Shown piece after piece: positions 42,552 through 51,932 of a stretch of 64,000 bases of DNA. The stretch's first letter is position 1. Every line of letters begins with the position of its first letter. Below the pieces are notes generated by a model. The model did no database searches and was not told where the DNA came from. It saw only the letters and a list, made by a program, of their open reading frames with translations. Made by a program: the position numbers and the translations under genes. Source of the stretch: JACDAN01 sp963801855 (lineage in GTDB: Bacteria > Actinomycetota > Thermoleophilia > Gaiellales > Gaiellaceae); the NCBI GenBank assembly GCA_963801855.1, contig CAWDGK010000002.1, positions 124,001-188,000 of the forward strand, in the 5' to 3' direction.

Positions 42552-43594
42552 ATGCGGACGCTTCTCTCTCTGGCAACGGTGCTTGCATTGACGGCGTGCC
42601 TCGCCGGAGAGGCCGCGACGCCACGCATCGGCGTGAGCAAGCCTCCCCGGGGATTGCGAGTCGGACAGGAGTGGCACGCCCAGGTCAGCGTCCGCGGTGC
42701 GCGTCCCGCCCGGTTCGTCGTCTCCAGCGGCCGGCGGGTCGCCCGCTTCCCGCTCACGAAGAGCCGGAAACCGCTACCGCGCGCTCGTCCGGTTCCCGGC
42801 TGCCGGGCGCTGGCGCTACGGCGTCCGCGTCGGCCGGCGCGACCGGTTCGTGGGCAGCGTGCTCGTGCGCCCGGCGGTCCCCGTCCTCCAGCAGCCGCAC
42901 GGGATCGTCGAGGAGAGCGACGGCAAGCTCCTCGTTGCCGACTTCCGGGCGAATGCCGTCTTCCGCCTGGACCCGTCGACCGGCGAGGGATCGACTGTCG
43001 TCCGCGTCCCCGGCCCGCGCGACATTCGCCGGGCAGGCGACGGGACGCTGCTGGTCTCCTCGGGGCTCGAACGTGCTCGAGCTGGATCCGACGACCCGGA
43101 CGACCCGCGTGAGGGCGAGGGCGGCCGGCCCACTCGAAGGGATCGCCCCGGCAGCAGACGGATCGGTCTATGCAGTGGAAGATCAGGCTCGAATCGTCCG
43201 GCTCCGGCCCGACGGATCTCGCTCCGTGCTCGCCGAGGGACTGAACGGCGTCCACGGGATCCTCGCGAGCGCTGCGGGCCTTGTCGTCTGCGAGTCGTTC
43301 GCGGGCAACGTCCGCCTGGTGAGCGAGTCCGGCATGCGAACGCTCGCGAGCGGCCTCGGCAATCCGTCGTCTGTCGCGGAGGCCCCCGGAGGCTTCTACG
43401 TCACCGAGTTCTCCGCCGGCCGGCTCGCGCTCGTCACGCGAGCCGGCGAGGTCACCTCCGTCGCCTCAGTAGCGTCGCCCGGTCCCGTGGCGCTCGACGC
43501 GAGTGGTCGTCCGCTGGTCGGAACGCTCGACGGGCGCATCGTTCGCGCCGACCCGGGAACCGGTCGGGTCACGCAGCTCTGGCCGCGGCGTTAG
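42552..43594 (+). CDS. exported NHL/SMP-30-like beta-propeller protein, two frameshifts
   Basis: It opens with a signal or lipoprotein sequence (MRTLLSLATVLALTACLAGE, possible lipobox LTAC). After a shift near 42770 follow RPAVPVLQQPHGIVEESDGK, LLVADFRANAVFRLDPSTGE and DIRRAGDGTLLVSSG; after a second near 43065 come NVLELDPTTRTTRV, GSVYAVEDQARIVRLRPDGS and GFYVTEFSAGRLALVTRAGE. The repeated LVADF..N.VFRLDP units are blades of an NHL/SMP-30 type propeller. Such proteins bind ligands or act as lactonases. Indels are likely sequence errors. Confidence 0.72.
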
Positions 43595-43956
43595 CCGTGC
43601 TCGTCAGCGTCCGCCTCGGCCTTCGTCCGGTGGACGGTGCCGTGCGCGTGCTCCGGCGGAGCGTAGGTCGTGAGGAGCCGTAGCGGCTCGCTGCCGGTGT
43701 TCACGAAGTTGTGGAGGGTCCCGGCCGGGACGAAGGTGTAGTCGCCGGGCTTCACGGGGCTCGACTCGCCCTCGAGGATCGCATCCCCCTCGCCCTCCAC
43801 GAAGAAGAGGATCTGGTCACCCTCGTGGGTCTCCTCGCCGATCTCCCCGCCGGGCAGGATGGTCATCGCGACGAACTGCGCATGCTCGCCCGTTTCGAGC
43901 ACCCGGCGGAAGTCGTCGTTCCGGCGCGCGAGCTCGATGTAGTTCCCCGACGCCAC
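43591..43956 (-). CDS. cupin-domain protein
   Basis: A 121-residue single cupin: FVAMTILPGGEIGEETHEGD and QILFFVEGEGDAILEGESSP hold motif 1 (G, His, Glu pattern), PGDYTFVPAGTLHNFVNTGS is motif 2 with its His. It binds a metal in a small barrel; function ranges from sugar isomerase to dioxygenase and is open here. The C-terminus is His/Asp/Glu-rich and may bind metal. GTG start. It ends convergently with the propeller gene. Confidence 0.82.
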   Translation of the reverse strand: MASGNYIELARRNDDFRRVLETGEHAQFVAMTILPGGEIGEETHEGDQILFFVEGEGDAILEGESSPVKPGDYTFVPAGTLHNFVNTGSEPLRLLTTYAPPEHAHGTVHRTKAEADADEHG

Positions 43957-43995
43957 CCGTGGAAGCTTAGGCGACTGCCGAGCGTTGTTCCCACT

Positions 43996-44400
43996 ATGGC
44001 CGAGAGCCCCGTACGCGAGCTTCGAGTCGCCGTCACCGTCGAGGACTACGAGGAGGCTCTCCGTTTCTATCGCGACGCCCTCGGCCTGCCGGTGATCGAG
44101 GACTGGGCGAGCGAGACCGGGAGTGGGGCCGTCCTCGATGCCGGCCGAGCCACGCTGGAGTTGCTTTCGGCCGACCAGACCGATCTGGTCGACGAGGTCG
44201 AGGTCGGGAGGCGTGGAGTGTCGGGGCCCGTGCGCCTGGCCCTCGAGGTCGAGGACTCGAGCGCCACGGGGGAGGAGCTCGTGGCCGCCGGGGCCGAGCG
44301 GCTCTCCCAACCCGTTCTCACCCCATGGTTGCACCGAAACGTGCGGCTGCGGGCCCCGGACGGCATGCAGCTCACGCTTTTCACCGTCGTCGACGAGTAG
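43996..44400 (+). CDS. VOC-family (glyoxalase-fold) protein
   Basis: A 134-residue protein with two VOC halves: LRVAVTVEDYEEALRFYRDA, VIEDWASETGSGAVLDAGRA, then VRLALEVEDSSATGEELVAA and APDGMQLTLFTVVD. It is a general member with unknown substrate. The start ATG follows a short gap after the divergent cupin gene. A LysE-type exporter gene begins 13 bases after its stop. Confidence 0.8.
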   Translation: MAESPVRELRVAVTVEDYEEALRFYRDALGLPVIEDWASETGSGAVLDAGRATLELLSADQTDLVDEVEVGRRGVSGPVRLALEVEDSSATGEELVAAGAERLSQPVLTPWLHRNVRLRAPDGMQLTLFTVVDE

Positions 44401-44413
44401 GCAAGCTTCGGTC

Positions 44414-45040
44414 GTGCTCGACCTTTCGACGTTTGCGCTCTTCTGTGCGGCTTCGTTCGCTCTAGCCGTCGCACCCGGCCCGGCGGTCCTGTACATCGTC
44501 GCGCAGAGCGTCGACCAGGGCCGGCTGGCCGGCCTCGTCTCCGCGCTCGGCATCGCCACCGGCGGCCTCGTCCACGTCGCCGCGGCGACGATCGGGCTCT
44601 CGTCGCTTCTCGCCTCTTCGGCGACCGCGTTCACGATCGTCAAGTACGCCGGCGCCGCCTACCTCGTGATCCTGGGAATCCGGCGCCTGCTCACGCGCGA
44701 GACGCTCGACGACGAGATCGCGCGGGCGCCGCGCACACGGAGGAAGCTGTTCGTGGACGGCGTCGTCGTCAACGTTCTCAACCCGAAGACCGCGCTCTTC
44801 TTCATCGCTTTCCTGCCGCAGTTCGTCGACCCAGAGGCCGGCGCCGGCGACACTTCAGATCTTCCTTCTCGGGCTGCATCTTCGCCGCTGATCGCCCTCT
44901 CGTCGGACGCGCTCTGGGCGCTCGCCGCCGGCACCGCCGGAGCCTGGCTTCGACGCAGCCGCTGGTATCTCGGCGTGAAGCGGTGGGTGACGGGCCTCGT
45001 GTTCGTCGGACTGGGCCTCTCGGCGACTCGCACGACATGA
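44414..45040 (+). CDS. LysE/RhtB-family amino acid exporter, probably two compensating indels
   Basis: A 208-residue membrane protein: FALAVAPGPAVLYIVAQSVD, VKYAGAAYLVILGIRRLL and VVVNVLNPKTALFFIAFLPQ identify the family. Residues 147-157 (DTSDLPSRAAS) are polar where the fifth helix should begin, and reading that stretch in the next frame gives TLQIFLLGL, the expected hydrophobic sequence. Two nearby shifts of opposite sign (about 44850 and 44880) would explain this while keeping the frame open. GTG start. The stop overlaps the next GNAT gene by four bases. Confidence 0.82.
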   Translation: MLDLSTFALFCAASFALAVAPGPAVLYIVAQSVDQGRLAGLVSALGIATGGLVHVAAATIGLSSLLASSATAFTIVKYAGAAYLVILGIRRLLTRETLDDEIARAPRTRRKLFVDGVVVNVLNPKTALFFIAFLPQFVDPEAGAGDTSDLPSRAASSPLIALSSDALWALAAGTAGAWLRRSRWYLGVKRWVTGLVFVGLGLSATRTT

Positions 45041-45504
45041 GGATCGTCGACGGGCACGGGGAGGACGAGCTCCCCGCCGTCCGCAGCCTCTTCGAGGAGT
45101 ACGCGGCGTCGCTCGACGTCGACCTCGCCTTCCAGGACTTCGACCGGGAACTCCGCGAGCTACCCGGTGATTACGCGCCGCCCGGGGGTCGCCTCCTGCT
45201 CGCCCTCGACGGATGACGAGCCCGCCGGCTGCGTCGCGCTGAGGCCGTACGAGCCGGAGGTCTGCGAGATGAAGCGCCTCTACGTCGAGGCCGGCGCACC
45301 AGGGCTCGGGCCTCGGGCGCCGGCTCAGCGGAGTCGATCGTCGAGGCAGGCCGCGACGCCGGCTATCGGCTCATGCGCCTCGACACGCTGCCGACGATGG
45401 AGGCCGCTCGGGGCCTCTACCGGTCACTCGGGTTCGAGGAGATCGAGGCGTACCGCCACAACCCGGTGCACGGCACGACGTTCTTCCAGCGACGCCTGCG
45501 CTAG
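45037..45504 (+). CDS. GNAT-family acetyltransferase, several frameshifts
   Basis: Pieces in three frames make one GNAT protein: MRIVDGHGEDELPAVRSLFE and EYAASLDVDLAFQDFDRELR, then PAGCVALRPYEPEVCEMKRL YVEA-type sequence with the acetyl-CoA loop after it, then IVEAGRDAGYRLMRLDTLPT and AARGLYRSLGFEEIEAYRHN up to FFQRRLR. Shifts lie near 45213, 45300 and 45340. The whole would be about 155 residues. Either sequence indels or a decayed gene. Confidence 0.68.
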
Positions 45505-46577
45505 CCCGGCTGCTGCGGAGCGAGCTTTGCCGCCGCGATCTTCTCGCGTCTCGCCTTCGTCAACTCCTGAATCACGATCTGGATCGTTGCGGCAAGCGGA
45601 ACGGCGGTGAGCGCGCCGAGGACGCCCAGGAGGGCGCCGAACAGGGTGACCGCCACGATGATGAAGAACCCCGAGAGGTTCACGGCCTTGCCCTGGATCT
45701 TCGGCGTGAGGACGTTGTTCTCCACCTGCTGGTAGACGAGCACGACGGCGACCATGATCAGCCCCGCAGTGAGCCCCTCCTCGGCCCAGACCGCCGGGAC
45801 GAGGACGAAGCCGGCGATCGTCGCGCCGAGGTTCGGGATCGTGTCGAGCAAGCCGGCGATCACGCCTAGGGCGAGCGCGAAGCTCGACCCGAGCAGCCAG
45901 GCTGTCACGCCCTGCGTCACGCCTGCGATCGTCGCGATCACGACGACGCCGATCGCCCAGCGCGAAACCGCCTCGGTCACCCGCTCCCACACGTTCAGCC
46001 AGCGCTCCTCCTCACCCGGCGCCAGCACGCTTCCGAGCGTCCGCTTCATGTTCCCGACGTCGGTGAGGAAGAAGAGGCAGATGAAGAGGATCGAGAAAGC
46101 GGCCACGAAGAGCGTGAAGAAGCCGCCCGCGATCCCGAGCACGGCGGAGATCGCGTCAGGGACCGACTTCGAGACCTGTTCCGCGCCGGACTGGACGTTT
46201 CCGCCCGCCCCGGTGTCGCCGAGCCAGGAGAGCTCGTCCGACTCGCGCAGGGCCTCGACGGTCTCCGGCAGCTGCTGCAGGAAGTCGCGGATGCCGCCGA
46301 CGATCGGAACGAGAAACAGCAGTGCGAGCAGGACGACCGAGAGCGCCACGCCCAGGACCGTGACGGTGGCCGCGAGCCCACGCGACATCCCCGTCTTCGA
46401 CATGACGACCCGCACCGGGTACTCGAAGACGAGACCCAGGAAGATCCCGACGAACACGATCAGGAAGGTCTCGCCGATCGCAATGAAGGCCGCCATCAGG
46501 CCAAACGCGGCGGCGACGATCAGCACCGTCCGCATCGGGAGCAGCAACTCCATCCGCGTCGGCCGGGGCGAATCCAT
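45501..46577 (-). CDS. AI-2E-family permease (second paralogue)
   Basis: A 358-residue membrane protein with AFIAIGETFLIVFVGIFLGL near the start, a long coil (IRDFLQQLPETVEALRESDE), AAFSILFICLFFLTDVGNMK, VVVIATIAGVTQGVTAWLLG, LDTIPNLGATIAGFVLVPAV and QQVENNVLTPKIQGKAVNLS, the family's signature EN.L.P.I.G block. It is more complete in the membrane part than the paralogue at 20159. The ATG giving MDSPRPT is preferred over an upstream one that adds 20 basic residues. Substrate is unknown. Confidence 0.85.
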   Translation of the reverse strand: MDSPRPTRMELLLPMRTVLIVAAAFGLMAAFIAIGETFLIVFVGIFLGLVFEYPVRVVMSKTGMSRGLAATVTVLGVALSVVLLALLFLVPIVGGIRDFLQQLPETVEALRESDELSWLGDTGAGGNVQSGAEQVSKSVPDAISAVLGIAGGFFTLFVAAFSILFICLFFLTDVGNMKRTLGSVLAPGEEERWLNVWERVTEAVSRWAIGVVVIATIAGVTQGVTAWLLGSSFALALGVIAGLLDTIPNLGATIAGFVLVPAVWAEEGLTAGLIMVAVVLVYQQVENNVLTPKIQGKAVNLSGFFIIVAVTLFGALLGVLGALTAVPLAATIQIVIQELTKARREKIAAAKLAPQQPG

Positions 46578-46643
46578 CCGGGCTAGCGTACGCCGTGCGC
46601 CGGTCGGGCTCAGTCCGTACCGGCCTGCCCGCCGCACCGAGCG

Positions 46644-48101
46644 CTACGCCTGTGCCAGCGCCTTTCCGCGGCCCTTCTCAAGCTCGGCCCACGCTTCGCC
46701 GAGCACCTCGCCGAGGGTGGTCGCGATGACGTCGAACTCCTCCTGGCCGGCTACGAGCGGCGGTGAGATCTGGATCACCGGATCGCCGCGATCGTCGGCG
46801 CGGCAGATCAGCCCCGCTTCGAAGAGCCGCTTGGAGAGGAACCCCCGCAGGAGCCACTCGCACTCCTCGTCCGTGAACGTTTCCCGGGTCTCCTTGTCCT
46901 TGACGAGCTCGATCGCGTAGAAGAAGCCCGTCCCGCGGATGTCGCCGACGATCGGGAGCTCGAGGAGCTGGCCGAGCGTCTCGCGGAAGCGATCCTCGTT
47001 CTCCTTGACGTGCTCGACGATCCGCTCCCGCTTCATGATCTCGATGTTCTTCAGCGCGATCGCCGCCATGACGGGATGCCCGCCGAACGTGATCCCGTGT
47101 GAGTACATCGAAGCGCCCTGGAGGAACGGCTCCGCGACCCTGTCCGTCACGATGACGCCGCCGATCGCGGCATGGGCCGAGGAAAGGCCCTTCGCCATCG
47201 TCACGATGTCGGGGCGGATGTCATAGCGGTCGGAGCCGAACCAATGGCCGAGGCGGCCGAAGCCGGTGATGACCTCGTCGGCGCAGAGCAGGATCTCGTG
47301 GCGGTCGCAGATCTCGCGAATGCCGCGCCAGTAGCCCTCGGGGGGCGTGAAGGCGCCTCCCGCGTTCTGAACCGGCTCCATGATCACCATCGCCACGGTT
47401 TCGGGACCGAGCCCGTCGATCGCGTTCTCGAGGTCCTCCAGCAGGAGCGCCGTGAACTCCTCCTCGGTCTCCTCGGCGGGCCGGTGGTAGCGGTTCGTGT
47501 TCCGAACGTGGGCGACCTCGGGAACCAGGGGCTCGAACGGGGTCCTGAGCGCCGGGATCCCGTTGATCGAGAGCGCCCCCATCGTCGTGCCGTGATAGGC
47601 GACGTTCCGCGAGATCGCCTTCCAGCGGCGACCGGGGACGGGCTGCTCCTCGATCCGGCCGCCGGGGATCACTCCCTGCGCCGCCTCCGCCCGCTTGGCG
47701 TCGCCGCGCACCGCGTAGTACTGGCGGGCGAGCTTCCACGCCGACTCGACCGACTCGGAGCCGCCGGAGGTGAAGAAGACACGGTTCAGGTCGCCCGGGG
47801 CGAGCTCGGCGACCGTGGCAGCCAGCTCGATCGCGCGCGGGTGCGCATAGGACCAGTTCGTGTAGAACGGCAACTCCTTCATCTGGTCGTGGGCCGCCTT
47901 GCCGATCTCGTCGCCGAACCCGTAGCCGACGTTGACCGCGAAGAGCCCGGCGAGCGCGTCGAGGTAGCGCTTGCCCTTGGAGTCCTCGAGGTAGCAGCCG
48001 TCGCCGCGCACGATGATCGGGATCTCGGCGTCCCGGTAGCCGCTCATGCGGGTGAAGTGGAGCCACAGGTGGTCTCTGGCTTGCTGCTGGAGGTCGGTCA
48101 T
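46644..48101 (-). CDS. class III aminotransferase, putrescine/omega-amino acid type
   Basis: A 485-residue PLP enzyme: YLDALAGLFAVNVGYGFGDE, FFTSGGSESVESAWKLARQY, AMVIMEPVQNAGGAFTPPEG, LLCADEVITGFGRLGHWFGS and the PLP lysine in VTMAKGLSSAHAAIGG. The length and HLWLHFTRM start resemble putrescine-pyruvate or beta-alanine-pyruvate transaminases. It is the last gene of the leftward polyamine/GABA series; its ATG overlaps the permease stop (ATGA). With the aldehyde dehydrogenase it could turn putrescine into 4-aminobutyrate. Exact amine is inferred from context. Confidence 0.86.
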   Translation of the reverse strand: MTDLQQQARDHLWLHFTRMSGYRDAEIPIIVRGDGCYLEDSKGKRYLDALAGLFAVNVGYGFGDEIGKAAHDQMKELPFYTNWSYAHPRAIELAATVAELAPGDLNRVFFTSGGSESVESAWKLARQYYAVRGDAKRAEAAQGVIPGGRIEEQPVPGRRWKAISRNVAYHGTTMGALSINGIPALRTPFEPLVPEVAHVRNTNRYHRPAEETEEEFTALLLEDLENAIDGLGPETVAMVIMEPVQNAGGAFTPPEGYWRGIREICDRHEILLCADEVITGFGRLGHWFGSDRYDIRPDIVTMAKGLSSAHAAIGGVIVTDRVAEPFLQGASMYSHGITFGGHPVMAAIALKNIEIMKRERIVEHVKENEDRFRETLGQLLELPIVGDIRGTGFFYAIELVKDKETRETFTDEECEWLLRGFLSKRLFEAGLICRADDRGDPVIQISPPLVAGQEEFDVIATTLGEVLGEAWAELEKGRGKALAQA

Positions 48102-49654
48102 GAGTCGAGCCCCGCAGTCTCCGTGCGTGCAACCTGTCCGGTCGCGACTGCGGGATCGACGGCCTCGAACGCCTTGCGCCCGAAGAAGCGGTCGTGGCCC
48201 GTCAGTCGCCAGACGACGACGAGCACGACGCCGAGCAGCAGGAAGCCGTATCCAATGGCGAGCGGCGGCGCGAAGCCCAGGACCGTCTGCCCCGAGTACG
48301 ACGCGTCCGCGTCGGCGAACGACCGGGTCGCCTCCACGAACAGGTAGCCGAGCATGAGTGCTCCCAGGAGCGGCCCCACGCCGATGAGGATGAAGTTCTT
48401 CGCCGACTTCGTGATCTCGTGACGGTAGTACACGGCGCACGCGATGCCGCTCAGCGCGTAGTAGAAGGCGATCATCAGTGCGAGCGCCGAGATCGAATCG
48501 AACAGGAAGTTCTGGGAGATGAAGTTCATGGGCACGTACCAGAGGGTGGCGAGGAAGGCGACTGCCGCCGTCGCCACGTGTGGTGTCCGGTAACGCTCGT
48601 GGATGCGTGCGAGCGGCGACGGATACGCCCCTGAGCGGGCCATCGACAGTGTCGTTCGCGAGGCGGGGATGATCGTGGTCTGCGTCGAGGCGATTGCCGA
48701 CGTCGCCACCGCGAGCAGCACGAGCTTGTCCCAGGGCGAGCCGAGCACGTCGCCTGCGAGCACTCCGAAGATCGCGTCGTCGTCGTCGTACTCGCCGAGC
48801 GCCTCGAGGCCGGCGAAGGCGACGACAGCCGTTGCGACCGACACATAGGTGAAGACGAGGACGACGGTGCTGACGACGGCGGCCAGGCCCGGTGCGCGCC
48901 GGCTGTCCTCCGTCTCCTCGGTCAGGTTGACCGCGGATTCCCAACCCCAGTAGAGGAAGACGCCGACCAGCAGCGCCGCGACGAGCGCGTCGGAACTGTC
49001 GATCTCGAACGGGTTGAACCAGGACGCCTGCGGCTCGATGGAGTCGACGGTGGCGTCCCCGCTGTACACCTTTGCGATGGCGACGATCGCGAACAGGAGC
49101 AGCGCGCCGACCTGCGCCAGGATCATCACGTTCTGGATCCGTGCGGAGAGCTCGGTGCCGAGGATGCAGATCGCCGTCATCACGACGATGACGACCACGG
49201 CGAGCGCGGTCACGGCCGCCTTCGATCCGGCTGCCGAGTCCCAGCCAACGAGCAGGTAGGTGTAGCGGGCGCCGACGTCTGCGAGCGATCCGATCACGAG
49301 GATCCCTGTCACGCAGACGGCCCAGCCGCCGATCCAGCCCGCCCAGGGGCCGAGGGCCCGCGTCACCCAGGAGAAGGTCGTCCCTGCGTCCGGGTCGGCG
49401 CGGTTCATGTAGAAGAACGCACCCGCGATCAGGAACATCGGCAGGAACGAGAGGAGCAGCGCCGCGGGCGCCTGGAGAGCGACGATCACGGCGAGCGTCC
49501 CGATCGCCGCCGCCAGTGAGTAGGCGGGAGCTGTCGAGGCGAGCCCGATCACGAGCCCGCCGACGAACCCGATCGCGTTCGGCTTCAGCGTCTGCTTCTC
49601 GGTCTCCGGGATCGGTCTGTAGGGCGTCCCGCCGTCCACGGGCGGATCAGCCAA
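48098..49654 (-). CDS. APC-superfamily amino acid/polyamine permease
   Basis: A 518-residue membrane protein with twelve helices: IGFVGGLVIGLASTAPAYSL carries the substrate-binding glycine-rich break of helix 1, GTTFSWVTRALGPWAGWIGG follows, then FLYWGWESAVNLTEETEDSR and TTIIPASRTTLSMARSGAYP. Members take up amino acids or putrescine by proton symport. It overlaps the aldehyde dehydrogenase stop by eight bases and the aminotransferase by four, which fits amine uptake for the same pathway. Confidence 0.88.
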   Translation of the reverse strand: MADPPVDGGTPYRPIPETEKQTLKPNAIGFVGGLVIGLASTAPAYSLAAAIGTLAVIVALQAPAALLLSFLPMFLIAGAFFYMNRADPDAGTTFSWVTRALGPWAGWIGGWAVCVTGILVIGSLADVGARYTYLLVGWDSAAGSKAAVTALAVVVIVVMTAICILGTELSARIQNVMILAQVGALLLFAIVAIAKVYSGDATVDSIEPQASWFNPFEIDSSDALVAALLVGVFLYWGWESAVNLTEETEDSRRAPGLAAVVSTVVLVFTYVSVATAVVAFAGLEALGEYDDDDAIFGVLAGDVLGSPWDKLVLLAVATSAIASTQTTIIPASRTTLSMARSGAYPSPLARIHERYRTPHVATAAVAFLATLWYVPMNFISQNFLFDSISALALMIAFYYALSGIACAVYYRHEITKSAKNFILIGVGPLLGALMLGYLFVEATRSFADADASYSGQTVLGFAPPLAIGYGFLLLGVVLVVVWRLTGHDRFFGRKAFEAVDPAVATGQVARTETAGLDS

Positions 49655-51084
49655 GGTTGACCATCACGTGCTTGAGCTGCGTGTAGTCCTCGAGCGAGTA
49701 CGCCGAGAGGTCCTTGCCGTAGCCCGACTGCTTGAACCCGCCGTGCGGCATCTCCGAGACCAGCGGGATGTGGTCGTTGATCCAGACCGTCCCGAACTCC
49801 AGCATGCGAGCCGCATTCATCGCCCGGCCGACGTCACGCGTGAACACCGACGCGGCGAGGCCGTACGGCACGTCGTTCGCCCAGGCGATGGCCTGCTCGT
49901 CGTCCTCGAACCGCTGGACGGTGACGACGGGCCCGAAGACCTCGCGCTGCACGATCTCGTCCGTCTGCTCCACGCCGGTCACGACCGTCGGCTTGACGAA
50001 GAACCCGCTGTCGCCGTTCGTTCCGCCGCCGGTGAGGACGTTCGCATTCGAGGCGCGGTCGATGAAGCCGAGGATCCGGTCCTGCTGGGCTTTCGAGATC
50101 ACCGGGCCCATCTCGATCTCCTCGCCCTCGGCCGGGTCGCCGACGTTCATCGACTCGACGGCCGGCACGAGCTCCTCGAGCAGCTTGTCGTAGACCTTGG
50201 GGCCGGCAACGACGCGCGAGGCCGCCGTGCAGTCCTGCCCGGAGTTCCAGTATCCCCCGATCTTGATCGCCTCGGCCACCTGCGCCGGGTCGGCGTCGTC
50301 GAAGACCACGACAGGCGCCTTTCCTCCCAGCTCCAGGTGGACGCGCTTGACCGTGTCCGCGGCGGCCTTCGCGATCTCCTTGCCGGTGGCGACATCTCCG
50401 GTCAGCGAGACCATCCGCACGTCGGCATGCCGGACGATCCCGGCGCCGACCGGCTCACCATGTCCCGTGATGACGTTGAGGACGCCGGGCGGGATCAGGT
50501 CGGACGCCAGCTCGGCGAAGCGCAGCATCGAGAGCGGCGTCTGCTCGGACGGCTTGAGGACCGAGACATTTCCTGCTGCGAGCGCCGGCGCGAACTTCCA
50601 GACGGCCATCATCAGCGGGTAGTTCCAGGGCGCCACCTGGCCGACGATCCCGATCGGCTCGCGCCGCAGCATCGACGTGTAGCCCTTCATGTACTCCCCC
50701 GCGGCACGGCCCTCGAGCACCCGTGCGGCACCGGCGAAGAACCGGATGTTGTCCGAGCAGACCGGCATCTCGTCGCGGGCCGAGGCGATCGGCTTGCCGA
50801 CGTTCCTCGACTCGATCTCCGCAAGCTCGTCGGTGTGCTCGTCGAGGAGGTCGGCGAGCTTGAGCAGGAGCTCGGAGCGTTCCTGCGGCGTGCTTTCACG
50901 CCACTCCGGCCACGCCTCCTTGGCAGCCTCGACGGCTCGGTCGACGTCCGCCTGGGTGCCCAGTGGCGCCTCCGCGATCGTCTCGCCCGTGGCCGGGTTG
51001 ACGATCTCCTCGGTTCCACCCTCGGCAGGCGTCGACCCATTTGCCTCCGACCAGGTTCTTGACCTTCGCCACGCTGACGCTCAT
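49647..51084 (-). CDS. aminobutyraldehyde-type aldehyde dehydrogenase, one frameshift
   Basis: The start MSVSVAKVKNLVGGKWVD, preceded by AGGAGG, is followed near 51028 by a single-base shift (an extra C would explain it), then EGGTEEIVNPATGETIAEAP and the main enzyme: GQVAPWNYPLMMAVWKFAPA, LTGDVATGKEIAKAAADTVK, catalytic Glu in VHLELGGKAPVVVF and Cys in GYWNSGQDCTAAS, EMPHGGFKQSGYGKDLSAYS at the end. About 478 residues in all. The ending and neighbours fit gamma-aminobutyraldehyde dehydrogenase (PuuC/PatD type), which makes GABA. NAD-dependent, cytoplasmic. Confidence 0.86.
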
Positions 51085-51117
51085 GAGCGAACCTCCTGGA
51101 TACGCGAGGAACCTATC

Positions 51118-51932
51118 TCACTGACGGGCACCGGCGGCAGCCGCTGCGACGCCGCCGACTCCGGTGGGCTCGCGAGTCAGGCGCTGGGCGATCCAGACCG
51201 GGATGACCGAGAGGAGGATCACCGCGACCGCGACGACGTTGATGATCGGGAGCTGCTGCGGCCGGGCGAGGTTCGTGAAGATCCAGATCGGGAGGGTCTG
51301 CTCGGCGCCCGACGTGAACGTCGTGACGATGACCTCGTCGAAGGAGAGCGCGAAGGCGAGCAGGCCGCCGGCGAGCAGCGCGGTCCGGAGCTGCGGGAAG
51401 GTGACGTAGCGGAAGGTCTGCCAGGCGTCGGCGCCCAGATCGGACGAGGCCTCCTCGAGGAACGGCGAGGCGCGCCGCAAGCGCGCGATCACGTTGTTGT
51501 AGACGACGACGATGCAGAACGTCGCGTGGCCGATCACGATCGTCAGGAGGCCGAAGTCGATGCCGAACCGGACGTACGACGCGTTGAGCGCCATGCCGGT
51601 CACGATCCCGGGCAGTGCGATCGGGAGGATGACGAGGAACGAGATCGACTCGCGGCCGAAGAACCGGTGGCGGGCGACGGCGAGCGAGGCGAGAGTTCCG
51701 AGCACGAGCGCGATCGCGGTCGCGACGAGCGCCGCCTTGACCGACAGGAAGAGCGCGTCGCGCACCGTCTCGTCCCGCCACGCCTCCCCGAACCAGGCGT
51801 CGTGTACCCGGAGATCGGCCAGCCCTGCGTGATGCTCTCGTTGAAGGCGTAGAGCCCGATCACGAGCAGCGGCAGGTAGATGAACGCGAGGGTCGCGCCG
51901 GTCGCGAGCCTGAGGAGCAGCCGGCCCGTCAC
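51118..51932 (-). CDS. potC: polyamine ABC transporter permease PotC, one frameshift
   Basis: The N-terminus TGRLLLRLATGATLAFIYLP and LLVIGLYAFNESITQGWPIS is in one frame; near 51800 one base appears missing and the rest continues FGEAWRDETVRDALFLSVKA, LALGTLASLAVARHRF-like helices, PIALPGIVTGMALNASYVRF and the coupling-loop motif EEASSDLGADAWQTFRYVTF. Six helices in total. It forms the inner-membrane channel with PotB for spermidine or putrescine import. GTG start overlaps the potB stop by three bases. Confidence 0.83.
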